The notes: generated by a model not told the origin, from the sequence alone. 52,278 bases of DNA from an uncultured Lachnospiraceae bacterium (GCA_934438085.1 CAKSBC010000017.1:1-52278); one strand, 5' to 3'; numbered from the stretch's first letter, positions 42,866 to 52,205 are shown. Translations and numbers: made by a program.

Positions 42866-44281
42866 ATGAATAATAGTTACGAATCACCTTTGTCACAGCG
42901 ATATGCATCAGAATATATGCTGAAGCTTTTTTCAGCAGATACAAGATATCAGACATGGAGAAAGCTTTGGGTAGTGCTTGCAGAGGCAGAGCATGAGCTT
43001 GGACTTCCTGTAACCAAGGAGCAGGTTGAAGAGCTTAAGGCACATATCACAGATATAGATTATGACGTTGTAAGAGCCCGTGAAAAGGAAGTGCGTCATG
43101 ATGTTATGGCTCATGTGTATGCATACGGTAAGGTTGCACCTAAGGCAGCAGGTATTATACATTTAGGAGCAACAAGTTGTTATGTAACAGACAATGCCGA
43201 CCTTATTATTTATCGTGACGGACTTGTTCATCTTAAGGAAGAGCTTAAATCCGTTATAAAATCTCTCAGCATTTTTGCTGACCGCTACAAGGCGCTTCCG
43301 ACATTAGGCTATACACATTATCAGCCGGCTCAGCTTGTTACTGTAGGTAAGAGAGCCAGCCTTTGGATACAGGATCTTGTTTCGGATCTTGATGAGCTTG
43401 AGTATGTACTCGGCACTATGAAGCTTCGCGGAATGAGAGGAACAACTGGTACAGAAGCAAGCTTCATGGATCTCTATGAGGGAGACGAGGCAAAGATCGA
43501 CAAGATGAATCAGATGCTCTGTGACCACTTCGGATTCAAGGAAGTTTATGATGTCTGCGGACAGACATATCCTAGAAAGCAGGATTCACGTATCCTCAAT
43601 GTACTTTCATCAATTGCTCAGAGCTGCTATCGCATGGCTAATGATATCAGACTTTTACAGCATGACAGACAGATAGACGAGCCGTTTGAGGAGAACCAGA
43701 TCGGTTCATCAGCTATGCCTTATAAGAGAAATCCTATGCGCTGCGAGCGCATATGCTCACTTGCAAGATACCTTATGGCAGATGCAATGAATGCTCCTAT
43801 GACAGCGTCTACACAGTGGCTTGAGAGAACTCTTGATGATTCTGCAAACAGACGTATATCAATGCCTGAAGGCTTCCTTTGTGCTGATGCAATACTTAAG
43901 ATCGCCGGAAATGTTGCGGCAGGAATGAGAGTCAACGAAAAGGTTATCGAGAGCGCTGTTATGGAATATCTTCCGTTTATTGCTACCGAAAATATCATGA
44001 TGGAGGCAGTAAAGAAGGGCGGAAACCGTCAGGAGCTTCATGAGATTATAAGAGGCTGCACAATGACAGCAACAGCACGCATGAAGAATGGCGAGAAGGG
44101 CGGACTTATGGACCTGCTTGCAGCAGAGCCGAAGTTAGGACTTAAAGAAGGGGAGATCAACGATATCTTAAAGCCTTCAAAGTATATCGGACGTTGCCCT
44201 CAGCAGGTTGATGCTCTTCTTAAGAAGATCGAGCCTATGATCGCCGGAGCACAGACCACGGTTGAAGAAATCAACATTTGA
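42866..44281 (+). CDS. purB: Adenylosuccinate lyase
   Basis: A 471-residue enzyme of the fumarase/aspartase superfamily that acts twice in purine synthesis (SAICAR to AICAR and adenylosuccinate to AMP). The signature is SSAMPYKRNPMRCER near residue 288, and TSCYVTDNAD holds substrate-binding residues. ATG at 42866 fits the family start; a TTG nine bases earlier lies closer to the AAGGAG site and cannot be excluded. Confidence 0.96.
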   Translation: MNNSYESPLSQRYASEYMLKLFSADTRYQTWRKLWVVLAEAEHELGLPVTKEQVEELKAHITDIDYDVVRAREKEVRHDVMAHVYAYGKVAPKAAGIIHLGATSCYVTDNADLIIYRDGLVHLKEELKSVIKSLSIFADRYKALPTLGYTHYQPAQLVTVGKRASLWIQDLVSDLDELEYVLGTMKLRGMRGTTGTEASFMDLYEGDEAKIDKMNQMLCDHFGFKEVYDVCGQTYPRKQDSRILNVLSSIAQSCYRMANDIRLLQHDRQIDEPFEENQIGSSAMPYKRNPMRCERICSLARYLMADAMNAPMTASTQWLERTLDDSANRRISMPEGFLCADAILKIAGNVAAGMRVNEKVIESAVMEYLPFIATENIMMEAVKKGGNRQELHEIIRGCTMTATARMKNGEKGGLMDLLAAEPKLGLKEGEINDILKPSKYIGRCPQQVDALLKKIEPMIAGAQTTVEEINI

Positions 44282-44348
44282 TAAATATTAAAAACGGATA
44301 AATATCAAATACTGCTTAAAATAAAAGATTACTCAGGAGAAATAAACG

Positions 44349-45173
44349 ATGGATAATTTTACAACAACAGGCTTCCGCGGAGATGATCAGTACGTTGCTT
44401 CGGAGGATCTGCTTTCAACAGTCAACATTGCTATGGCACTGGAAAAACCGCTTCTTGTAAAGGGTGAGCCGGGAACAGGTAAGACAAAGCTTGCTGAGGC
44501 TATTGCACATGCGCTCGGAAAGAAGCTTATTATCTGGAATATAAAGTCAACCACCAAGGCGCAGGACGGACTTTATGTTTATGACGTAGTTCAGAGACTT
44601 TATGATTCACAGTTCGGAACAAACGGAGTAGATGATATTGCAAAGTACATCAAATTAGGAAAATTAGGAGATGCCTTCACTTCAGATGAGCAGGTAGTTC
44701 TTCTTATTGATGAGATCGATAAGGCAGATATAGAGTTCCCTAATGACCTTTTATGGGAGCTTGACAAGATGGAGTTCAATATTCCTGAGACAGGTGAGAC
44801 AATAACTGCCAAGAAGAGACCTGTGGTTATTATCACATCAAATGCTGAAAAGGAGCTTCCTGATGCATTCTTAAGAAGATGTATCTTCCATTACATCGAG
44901 TTCCCTGATCAGGCACAGATGGAAGAAATCATTAAGGTTCACTTTGAGAATCTTGACGATAAGCTCTTAAGACAGGCTATGGCTGCATTCTATATGATCA
45001 GAGAAATCAGCAACATAGACAAGAAGCCGAGCACATCAGAGCTTATTGACTGGATCCGTGCTCTTTCCACAAGCGGAGTTAACCCTGATAAGATCAAGAA
45101 AGAGATACCTTTTGCAGGAATTCTTCTAAAAAAGGACAAGGATCTTGTAACATTAGCAAAAAATTTAAGATAA
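44349..45173 (+). CDS. MoxR-family AAA+ ATPase
   Basis: A 274-residue AAA+ protein. Walker A GEPGTGKT is near residues 38-45, Walker B LLIDEIDKAD near 118-127, sensor TSNAEKELPDAFLRR near 154-168. MoxR proteins act as chaperone-like remodelers with VWA-domain partners, and such a partner is encoded 16 bases downstream. The pair probably acts on maturation or metal insertion of a protein not encoded here. CAGGAGA precedes the ATG. Confidence 0.93.
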   Translation: MDNFTTTGFRGDDQYVASEDLLSTVNIAMALEKPLLVKGEPGTGKTKLAEAIAHALGKKLIIWNIKSTTKAQDGLYVYDVVQRLYDSQFGTNGVDDIAKYIKLGKLGDAFTSDEQVVLLIDEIDKADIEFPNDLLWELDKMEFNIPETGETITAKKRPVVIITSNAEKELPDAFLRRCIFHYIEFPDQAQMEEIIKVHFENLDDKLLRQAMAAFYMIREISNIDKKPSTSELIDWIRALSTSGVNPDKIKKEIPFAGILLKKDKDLVTLAKNLR

Positions 45174-45189
45174 TAGGCAGGGATATATT

Positions 45190-46392
45190 ATGTTCCTGAA
45201 TTTCTTTTACGCACTTAGGAAAAACGGCCTGGACGTGTCAGTGGGTGAATGGATGACTCTTATGGATGCCCTTGAAAAAGGACTTCATCATCAGAGCTTT
45301 ACCGGATTTTACTACCTTGCACGTGCTATCGTTATAAAGACTGAGGCGGAGTTTGATAAATATGATCAGACCTTTGCGGAAGTCTTTAGAAATGTACCGT
45401 TCGAAGGCCCTGTTCCGGATGAGGTCATGAACTGGCTTAAGAAGCCGAAGGATCACCTCGGCAGAGAGTTTGAAGATGAAAAGTTAGATGGCTTCTATAA
45501 GGATCAGGACTTCAAGGATCTTCTCAAAAAAATGGAGGAGACTCTTAAAAAGCAGGACGGAGAGCATAACGGCGGTACAAAATGGGTTGGAACCCAGGGA
45601 CGTACGGGCTACGGAAACAGCGGATGGTTTCCGAACGGAATAAGAATAGCCGGTGAAAGTATGCACAGAACGGCAATGACTGTTGCAACGGACAGAACCT
45701 TTAAGGACTTTCGTACAGATAAGACTCTTGATACAAGATCTTATCAGATGGCCTTCAGAAAGCTTCGTGCATTTTCAACAGACGATCCGACTGCCGAAAA
45801 AGAGCTTGATATCGAAGGTACTATCAGTGATACCTGTAATAATGCCGGCAATCTGAAACTTAGATATAAGAATCCTCGTAAGAATGCCATCAAGCTTTTA
45901 TTGCTTATGGATAGCGGAGGATCAATGGATTGGTACAACGGGATATGCAATATGCTGTTCCAGGCAGCCACCAAGACGAACTACTTCAAGGAGCTTCATA
46001 CATATTATTTCCACAACTGTATTTATGAAACCATGTATACCGATCCGCGCATGAGGATGCAGGACGGCATATCTACAGACTGGATACTCAATAACTACAG
46101 CAGTGAATATAAGGTTATAATAGTCGGAGATGCGGCTATGAATCCTTATGAGATAGTAGAGCATCGCTATGACTGGAGAAATAAGACCTACCAGCAGTAT
46201 TCCGGAATGGAATGGCTGGAGCGCTTTAAGGCACAGTACAGATATCTGATCTGGCTCAATCCTGAGCCGCTTCCGCAGTACAGAAACTTCTGGTCACAGA
46301 CCCATCTTGATCTTGCTCAGAAATTCAAGATGTATGACCTTTCTGTTGACGGACTCGAGCAGGGAATCAAAGCTCTCATGGCAAGAAAATAA
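45190..46392 (+). CDS. VWA-domain protein (CoxE-like), MoxR partner
   Basis: A 400-residue protein. The N-terminal two-fifths is charged and helical, and the C-terminal part (from about residue 230) is a VWA domain. The metal-ion site reads LLMDSGGSMDWY, that is D-x-G-x-S instead of D-x-S-x-S; CoxE-like proteins often vary here. No signal or membrane helix is visible, so it is cytoplasmic, as its ATPase partner is. It ends before a bidirectional terminator. The substrate of the pair is not known. Confidence 0.88.
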   Translation: MFLNFFYALRKNGLDVSVGEWMTLMDALEKGLHHQSFTGFYYLARAIVIKTEAEFDKYDQTFAEVFRNVPFEGPVPDEVMNWLKKPKDHLGREFEDEKLDGFYKDQDFKDLLKKMEETLKKQDGEHNGGTKWVGTQGRTGYGNSGWFPNGIRIAGESMHRTAMTVATDRTFKDFRTDKTLDTRSYQMAFRKLRAFSTDDPTAEKELDIEGTISDTCNNAGNLKLRYKNPRKNAIKLLLLMDSGGSMDWYNGICNMLFQAATKTNYFKELHTYYFHNCIYETMYTDPRMRMQDGISTDWILNNYSSEYKVIIVGDAAMNPYEIVEHRYDWRNKTYQQYSGMEWLERFKAQYRYLIWLNPEPLPQYRNFWSQTHLDLAQKFKMYDLSVDGLEQGIKALMARK

Positions 46393-46433
46393 AAATATTC
46401 AAAAGCTGAAGAGCTTAAATACGGATGAAAAAA

Positions 46434-46458
46434 GAGCGTCGGCACTATGCCGGCGCTC
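46434..46458. terminator. Bidirectional terminator between convergent genes
   Basis: GAGCGTCGGC and GCCGGCGCTC form a 10-bp stem with a 5-base loop. A-rich sequence on the left gives a six-T tract for the minus strand; AAATTTT follows on the plus strand. Confidence 0.85.
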
Positions 46459-46481
46459 AAATTTTACCCAAAATATTAAAT

Positions 46482-47492
46482 TCAGAACTTTCCGTTCTCA
46501 GCTGCCTGCTGGATGGCAACCGCTACAGAAACAGTCATACCGACCATTGGATTGTTTCCGGCACCGATAAGGCCCATCATTTCAACGTGAGCAGGAACAG
46601 ATGAAGATCCTGCAAACTGTGCATCTGAATGCATACGTCCGAGAGTATCTGTCATACCGTAGGATGCAGGACCTGCAGCCATATTGTCAGGATGAAGTGT
46701 ACGTCCGGTTCCGCCGCCTGATGCAACAGAGAAGTATGCCTTTCCTGCCTCTATGCGCTCCTTCTTATAGGTTCCTGCAACAGGATGCTGGAAGCGTGTA
46801 GGGTTGGTTGAGTTTCCGGTGATAGAAACGTCAACATTTTCCTTCCACATGATAGCTACGCCCTCAGGAACAGAGTTCGAACCGTAACAGTTGACCTTGG
46901 CTCTTGGTCCGTTGGAATAAGCTGTGCGTCCGGTTTCCTTTACAGTGTTGGTATATGGATCATACTCAGTCTCAACGTGGGTGAAGCCGTTTATTCTTGA
47001 AATGATAACAGCTGCATCCTTTCCGAGACCGTTAAGGATAACGCGAAGAGGCTTTTTACGAACCTTATTTGCATTATTAGCTATACCGATAGCTCCCTCA
47101 GCTGCTGCAAATGACTCGTGTCCTGCAAGGAAGCAGAAGCACTCAGTATCCTCAGAGAGGAGCATTTTTCCTAAATTACCGTGTCCGAGACCGACCTTTC
47201 TGTTGTCGGCTACTGAACCCGGAATACAGAAGGACTGAAGACCTTCTCCGATAGCTGCGGCTGCATCTGCTGCATTTCTGCAGTTTTTCTTAATCGCGAT
47301 GGCAGCACCTGTGATGTATGCCCAGCATGCATTCTCAAAGCAAATAGGCTGAATTCCTTTAATCATGCCGTATACATCAAGTCCGGCATCCTCAGTAATC
47401 TTTCTTGCTTCCTCGATATCCTTTATACCGTAAGAATTGAGGACGGCGTTAATTTTATCTATTCTTCTTTCATATCCTTCAAAAAGTGCCAT
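46482..47492 (-). CDS. GGGtGRT family protein
   Basis: A 336-residue protein of the GGGtGRT family, named for a Gly-rich motif seen here as ASGGGTGRTLHPDNM (residues 258-272, motif at 259-265). The function of the family is unknown. Cys residues at 51, 56, 71, 89, 118 and 120 are candidates for metal binding. No signal peptide or transmembrane helix is evident. It is encoded 17 bases after a NifU-like protein, the usual partner of this family, suggesting joint action in iron-sulfur or sulfur chemistry. GGGAGG precedes the ATG. Confidence 0.9.
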   Translation of the reverse strand: MALFEGYERRIDKINAVLNSYGIKDIEEARKITEDAGLDVYGMIKGIQPICFENACWAYITGAAIAIKKNCRNAADAAAAIGEGLQSFCIPGSVADNRKVGLGHGNLGKMLLSEDTECFCFLAGHESFAAAEGAIGIANNANKVRKKPLRVILNGLGKDAAVIISRINGFTHVETEYDPYTNTVKETGRTAYSNGPRAKVNCYGSNSVPEGVAIMWKENVDVSITGNSTNPTRFQHPVAGTYKKERIEAGKAYFSVASGGGTGRTLHPDNMAAGPASYGMTDTLGRMHSDAQFAGSSSVPAHVEMMGLIGAGNNPMVGMTVSVAVAIQQAAENGKF

Positions 47493-47509
47493 TGTAAAGT
47501 CCTCCCTTC

Positions 47510-48220
47510 TTATTTCTTCTCTATTTCCTTGTCGGTACGAGGATCAATGATCCTTACCGCATCATCAATGCGGCCGTACTGACCCTTTGCCTTTTCCCAG
47601 GCAGTGTTAGGATCGTCACCCTTTTTGATAAAGTCTGTCATCTTTCCGAGAGAAACAAACTGGTATCCGATAATCTGATCCTTGTCATCAAGAGCGATTC
47701 CTGTGACATAGCCCTCAGCCATTTCAAGGTAACGAGGTCCCTTCTTGAGAGTACCGTACATGGTTCCAATCTGTGAACGGAGACCTTTTCCGAGATCCTC
47801 AAGACCTGCACCGATTGCAAGACCGTCATCTGAGAATGCAGACTGTGAACGTCCGTATACTATCTGGAGGAAAAGCTCTCTCATGGCAGTATTGATGGCA
47901 TCGCATACAAGGTCGGTATTGAGAGCCTCTAAAATAGTAAGGCCAGGAAGTATTTCTGAAGCCATAGCAGCTGAATGAGTCATACCTGAACATCCGATGG
48001 TCTCAACAAGGGCCTCCTGAATAATGCCGTCCTTTATGTTTAATGAAAGCTTGCAGGCACCCTGCTGCGGTGCACACCAGCCTATGCCGTGAGTGAAACC
48101 GGAAATATCCTTAATTTCTTTTGCCTGAACCCATTTACCTTCTTCCGGGATAGGGGCTGCGCCGTGATGAACGCCCTGAGCAACAGGACACATCACCTCA
48201 ACTTCATGAGTGTATATCAT
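47510..48220 (-). CDS. NifU/IscU-like iron-sulfur scaffold domain protein
   Basis: A 236-residue protein with a NifU N-terminal-like core. Candidate ligands are Cys11 (EVMCPVAQ), Cys49 and Cys56 (GWCAPQQGAC), Cys77 (GCSGMTHSAAMASE, the counterpart of the GCGAAIASS motif) and Cys106. It is longer than IscU by about 100 residues, with a C-terminal half unlike standard scaffolds. The frame opens 24 bases earlier, but GGAGG stands just before the ATG at 48220. It is the first gene of the two-gene unit with the GGGtGRT gene. Confidence 0.87.
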   Translation of the reverse strand: MIYTHEVEVMCPVAQGVHHGAAPIPEEGKWVQAKEIKDISGFTHGIGWCAPQQGACKLSLNIKDGIIQEALVETIGCSGMTHSAAMASEILPGLTILEALNTDLVCDAINTAMRELFLQIVYGRSQSAFSDDGLAIGAGLEDLGKGLRSQIGTMYGTLKKGPRYLEMAEGYVTGIALDDKDQIIGYQFVSLGKMTDFIKKGDDPNTAWEKAKGQYGRIDDAVRIIDPRTDKEIEKK

Positions 48221-48341
48221 GTAATTATCCTCCGCAGTTTTCAAAATAAAAAAATGTGCTTTATTACGTTGCCATTATCGCACAATTTATAATAAAATTA
48301 AAGAGCAAATGAGCGTGCGAGCAAACGCGCTCAGATTAAAT

Positions 48342-48358
48342 TGATCCTTGGAGGATCA
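48342..48358 (+). promoter_or_regulatory. Small leader hairpin before the MtnA-like gene
   Basis: TGATCCT and AGGATCA form a 7-bp stem with triloop TGG. The right arm includes a decoy ribosome-site sequence; the real GGAGG lies just downstream at 48365-48369. Confidence 0.45.
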
Positions 48359-48376
48359 GGAATACGGAGGAAATTT

Positions 48377-49429
48377 ATGGAACGCTGTGATAACGATATG
48401 CCGTTTCTTCTTAAATATGAAAATGTTGCATGGTATGAAAACGGAAAGGTCAGGATTCTTGACCGCAGAGTTTATCCTACAGAAGTAAAATTCGTTGAGT
48501 GCACCGACTACAGAGAAGTGGTAAAGTGCATCCAGGATATGGTCACACAAAGCACAGGACCTTATACTGCTGTAGGAATGGGTATGGCGTTAGCTGCCTA
48601 TGAATGCAAGGATAAGCCCGAAAAGGAACAGGAGGAGTTTTTGAAAAAGGCTTCTGAGGAGCTTGCTAATTCAAGACCGACAGCAGCTCATCGTTACGGA
48701 AAGGTTACCGGACACTGTCTTGATTCGGCGCTTAAGGCATTAAAGGAAGGTAAGGATACCGTACAGGCCTGTGTAGACAGAGCTATAGAGTCACTTAACA
48801 GACGCTATTCCACTATGCAGATAGTGGGAGATTACCTTTGTGATATTATTCCTGACAACGGAACTATTCTTACACAGTGCTACGGCGAAACTATTATAGC
48901 CACTGTTATCAGAGCGGCACACAGAAAAAATAAGACATTTAAAGCCTTTTGCGCAGAGACCAGACCGTTCTTCCAGGGAGCAAGACTTACTGCAAGCTGC
49001 TTTGCAGAAATGGGTATAGATACTACTGTTGTATCTGACAATATGATCGCATGGGCACTGCAGACACAGGGGATAGACCTTTTCACCTCAGCATGTGATG
49101 CAATGGCGCTGGACGGTTACATCGCCAATAAGGTTGGCTCGTTCCAGATTGCCATACTCAGCAAATATTTCGGGATACCTTATTATGTGACAGGACTTCC
49201 GGATCTTGGAAAAAAGACAAAGGATGATATTACGATCGAAATGAGGGACCCTGAGCAGGTGCTTTCGGCAAGAGGCATAAGAAACTGCCGCCCGGAGGTT
49301 CACGGACTGTATCCTGCATTCGATATAGTGCCGCCGCATCTTATAACCGGACTTGTTACAGACAAGGGCGTATATGTGCCTGAACTTCTCAGACATTACT
49401 TTGACACTCCGGTTAAGGAATATTATTAA
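48377..49429 (+). CDS. MtnA/eIF2B-alpha family sugar-phosphate isomerase
   Basis: A 350-residue protein of the MtnA/eIF2B-like family. Family motifs are present: RPTA (100-103), a catalytic Cys168 in TQCYGET, ETRPFFQGARLTA (194-206), and Asp241 in SACDAMALDG, the counterpart of the GAD catalytic Asp. So it is probably an active aldose-ketose isomerase. Possible substrates are methylthioribose 1-phosphate, 5-deoxyribose 1-phosphate or ribose 1,5-bisphosphate; the sequence does not decide. No kinase (mtnK) or aldolase gene is adjacent. The frame opens 36 bases earlier, but CGGAGG supports the ATG at 48377. Confidence 0.85.
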   Translation: MERCDNDMPFLLKYENVAWYENGKVRILDRRVYPTEVKFVECTDYREVVKCIQDMVTQSTGPYTAVGMGMALAAYECKDKPEKEQEEFLKKASEELANSRPTAAHRYGKVTGHCLDSALKALKEGKDTVQACVDRAIESLNRRYSTMQIVGDYLCDIIPDNGTILTQCYGETIIATVIRAAHRKNKTFKAFCAETRPFFQGARLTASCFAEMGIDTTVVSDNMIAWALQTQGIDLFTSACDAMALDGYIANKVGSFQIAILSKYFGIPYYVTGLPDLGKKTKDDITIEMRDPEQVLSARGIRNCRPEVHGLYPAFDIVPPHLITGLVTDKGVYVPELLRHYFDTPVKEYY

Positions 49430-49799
49430 TATTAATTAATATTATTAATCTTGCTTTTAAGGAATATTAATGCTGATTCCGGCAATGCTGTATAGATATG
49501 GTTGAGCTGTATTATTGAGAAGAAGCTTGGTATAAATAATATTTGCAAATAAAAACATAAACACATAACTGCAAGCTATAACTGGCAGCTATGTGTTTTT
49601 TTGTTGTGTGGTTATCATTGAACTTAAAATCGGCATTTTCACGGGAAAATGCCATCGAAATTCAGCAATATTACAAAATATATGGTATCTTCTGTGTCAG
49701 CAACGATCAAGGCGTTTATATGTGAGCATGAACATAGAGCTTTTATGTGAATATATTAGATCGGAGCGTGAAATAAATCAGAGGAGCAACAAAGAAACT
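49430..49799 (+). promoter_or_regulatory. Intergenic region before the YkvI-like gene, with leader hairpin
   Basis: This gap of 370 bp holds the terminator at 49561-49603. After it come a perfect 9-bp stem GGCATTTTC/GAAAATGCC with loop ACGG at 49632-49653, and about 145 bases of leader to the ribosome site AGAGGAG near 49781. The strand is open further upstream of the chosen ATG, but no ribosome site supports earlier starts. I could not find a convincing promoter. Confidence 0.45.
49561..49603 (+). terminator. Terminator after the MtnA-like gene
   Basis: ACACATAACTGC at 49561-49572 pairs with GCAGCTATGTGT at 49585-49596 (one A-C mismatch), followed by seven T residues. Confidence 0.8.
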
Positions 49800-50981
49800 A
49801 TGGGTAAGATATATACGGGAGACAATAAGAAGACATCATTCGGATTAGCGTTTTCTGTAGGTGCGGTATTATTCTCCGCACATGCAGGCGGCGGATTTGC
49901 AACAGGCAATCAGGCTAATACATATTATGTAAGCCTTGGCTGGCCGGGAGCACTATCTGCAGTACTTGCAATGCTTCTTCTTACTCTTACTATGCGTGAA
50001 GCAATGATAATGTATAACGCAAGAGGTCTTAAGACTTATAAAGAGCTTTTCAATACACTTTTTCATCCGTTTGACAAGCTTGAATGGATATTCGAGATAT
50101 TCTTCAACATAATGGTGCTTATGGCTGTTGCTGCTGCAATATCCGGAGCAGCGTCGGCGCTTAAAGGATATTTCGGACTTAACTACTATGTCGGAATAGC
50201 GGCTGTCGGAGCGATAGTTTTGGTGCTGACGATATTCGGAGCGGATCTTGTTAGAAAGGCTACGGCATATATGGGCATCATAATACTTGTTACCGCAATA
50301 ACTATTTATGCAATCGGTATAGTAAAGGGCGGCGCAAGCTTGGGAGATATTTTAAAGGCTGACTTTACCGCAAACGGCTTTGGAAGCGTTAAAAAGGCAA
50401 TTTCCAATTCATTTGTTTATGCCGGATTTCAGTGCGTGACCATGCCTACAATGGTTGCCTGCGCAACTCACCTTCCTGACAGTAAGGGCTGTGCAAAATC
50501 AATGTGGTTTTCATTTGTTATGAATACAGTGGCATTAGTGCTTTCAGTTTTCATGCTTCAGTCATGGAGCCCTGTATATACAACAATAGATGGAGGAACA
50601 ACTATACCTACACTTACCACCTGCAACCAGATGGGTATGGCGTGGCTTACGGTAATATATGCAATATGCCTGCTTTTATGTCTTGTATCAACCGGCGTTA
50701 CAACTTCATTCGGCTTCGTTTCACGTTTTGAAAAGCTCAGCATTTTCTCAAAGATAGAAAAGGTACCTGTAAGAAGCGCGATCGTCTCTGCATTTATAAT
50801 CATTCTCTCTATGGGAATATCACTTGCGGGACTTACCAATATTATCAAATACGGCTACGGCTACTGCGGTTATCTTGGCATTATCATAGTAGTTATCCCG
50901 TTCCTGACGGTTGGTTACTATAAGAACAGAAAGTACATAAAAGAAAACGGCGATTCAAATATGCATATGAAATATATGTAA
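49800..50981 (+). CDS. YkvI-like integral membrane transporter
   Basis: A 393-residue membrane protein with about ten hydrophobic helices and short loops, resembling the uncharacterised YkvI family of the APC superfamily. The first helix carries the small-residue-rich FSAHAGGGFATGNQA (about residues 21-35), the position where related transporters unwind helix 1 to bind substrate. The substrate is unknown. A frame of 69 more codons is open upstream, but AGAGGAG precedes the ATG at 49800. It is followed 35 bases later by the GldA-like dehydrogenase and may be in one operon with it. Confidence 0.85.
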   Translation: MGKIYTGDNKKTSFGLAFSVGAVLFSAHAGGGFATGNQANTYYVSLGWPGALSAVLAMLLLTLTMREAMIMYNARGLKTYKELFNTLFHPFDKLEWIFEIFFNIMVLMAVAAAISGAASALKGYFGLNYYVGIAAVGAIVLVLTIFGADLVRKATAYMGIIILVTAITIYAIGIVKGGASLGDILKADFTANGFGSVKKAISNSFVYAGFQCVTMPTMVACATHLPDSKGCAKSMWFSFVMNTVALVLSVFMLQSWSPVYTTIDGGTTIPTLTTCNQMGMAWLTVIYAICLLLCLVSTGVTTSFGFVSRFEKLSIFSKIEKVPVRSAIVSAFIIILSMGISLAGLTNIIKYGYGYCGYLGIIIVVIPFLTVGYYKNRKYIKENGDSNMHMKYM

Positions 50982-51016
50982 ATAAATACATTTGACAGAT
51001 TACAGAGGATATAAAA

Positions 51017-52096
51017 ATGAACAGAATGTTATTTCCGGGATATTCAGTTGGCGTTGATGCCTATGATGATATAAAAAACATTTGTCCTGCATACGGCAAA
51101 AAGGCGGCGATAATAGGAGGCGAGCGTGCGCTTAAGGCAGCAGCTGATAAGATAATCGCAGCATGTAAGGATGCCGGTATAGAGGTGATCGGACCGTATT
51201 TATACGGCGGAGAGGCTTCTTATAAAAATGTCGATAAGATAGAGCCTCAGGCGGCCGATGCAGATATGATATTTGCTGTAGGCGGAGGAAAGGCAATAGA
51301 TACAGGAAAGGCTTTGGCACATCGTACAAACAGACCTTTCTTTACATTTCCGACTATAGCTTCTACCTGCGCTTCATGCACCGGACTTGCTATAATGTAC
51401 AATCTTGACGGTTCTTTGGATCAGTATGAATTTTCAAAGGTTCCGGCAACTCATATATTTATAAATACACAGATCATCGCCGAGGCTCCGGACAGATATC
51501 TGTGGGCAGGTATCGGAGATACCATGGCAAAATATTTTGAGTGTACGATTTCATCAAGAGATGCAGTACCGTCACACAGTGATGCTATGGGAATAGCTAT
51601 AAGCTCAATGTGCGCAGATCCGATCATTCGCTGGGGCGAAAAGGCTATGGACGACTGCAAGGCAAATACAGTGACCTATGAGCTTGAAGAGGTCGTATTA
51701 GGAATTATTGTATCTACAGGCTTTGTATCAAATTTTGTTCAGGTGGATTATACCACAGGGCTTGCACATGCAATCTATAACGGATTTACGATGGTGGATT
51801 CGGTAGAGGCTAACGGACATCTTCACGGCGAGGTCGTTTCTTACGGAATACTGGTAATGCTTACTGTAGATGAACAGTTTGATAAGCGTGACGAGCTTTA
51901 CCGCTTCAGCAGATCTATAGGACTTCCGACCAGACTTGCTGATATAGATGCAGTTGCCGGAGATCTTTCTACTGTAACAAAGAAAGCTCTTGCAGGTATT
52001 GATGTCAGAGTGTTCCCTTATACCGTAACAGAGGAAATGATAGTTAAGGGAATCATGGACATGGAAGCTTACGACGCCGAGCATAGAGATAACTGA
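51017..52096 (+). CDS. Iron-containing alcohol dehydrogenase family protein (GldA-like)
   Basis: A 359-residue NAD(P)-dependent dehydrogenase of the GldA/iron-ADH family. GGGKAIDTGKA (89-99) binds the cofactor. The metal ligands would be Asp168 (GIGDTMAKY), His251 (GLAHAIYNG) and His270 (HLHGEVVSYG), matching the glycerol dehydrogenase pattern, so it is probably active. Glycerol is only one possible substrate; relatives act on hydroxyketones or sugar-derived alcohols. AGAGGAT precedes the ATG. It lies 35 bases downstream of the transporter gene. Confidence 0.9.
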   Translation: MNRMLFPGYSVGVDAYDDIKNICPAYGKKAAIIGGERALKAAADKIIAACKDAGIEVIGPYLYGGEASYKNVDKIEPQAADADMIFAVGGGKAIDTGKALAHRTNRPFFTFPTIASTCASCTGLAIMYNLDGSLDQYEFSKVPATHIFINTQIIAEAPDRYLWAGIGDTMAKYFECTISSRDAVPSHSDAMGIAISSMCADPIIRWGEKAMDDCKANTVTYELEEVVLGIIVSTGFVSNFVQVDYTTGLAHAIYNGFTMVDSVEANGHLHGEVVSYGILVMLTVDEQFDKRDELYRFSRSIGLPTRLADIDAVAGDLSTVTKKALAGIDVRVFPYTVTEEMIVKGIMDMEAYDAEHRDN

Positions 52097-52144
52097 AGAA
52101 ATGAAGCAAAGAAGTTAGGTAAAGCGAAGCATTTAAACAAAAAA

Positions 52145-52187
52145 TATTAAATAAAGAGGCTATTAAATAAAGAAGATATTTAATAAA
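52145..52187 (+). repeat. Short 16-bp tandem repeat
   Basis: TATTAAATAAAGAGGC, TATTAAATAAAGAAGA and a partial TATTTAATAAA follow one another after the GldA-like gene. The array is AT-rich and non-coding. Confidence 0.7.
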
Positions 52188-52205
52188 TGTCAACGAATAA
52201 AAAAG

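Noticed and set aside
52145..52187. CRISPR-like short array
   Set aside because: The units are contiguous, AT-rich 16-mers without spacers.
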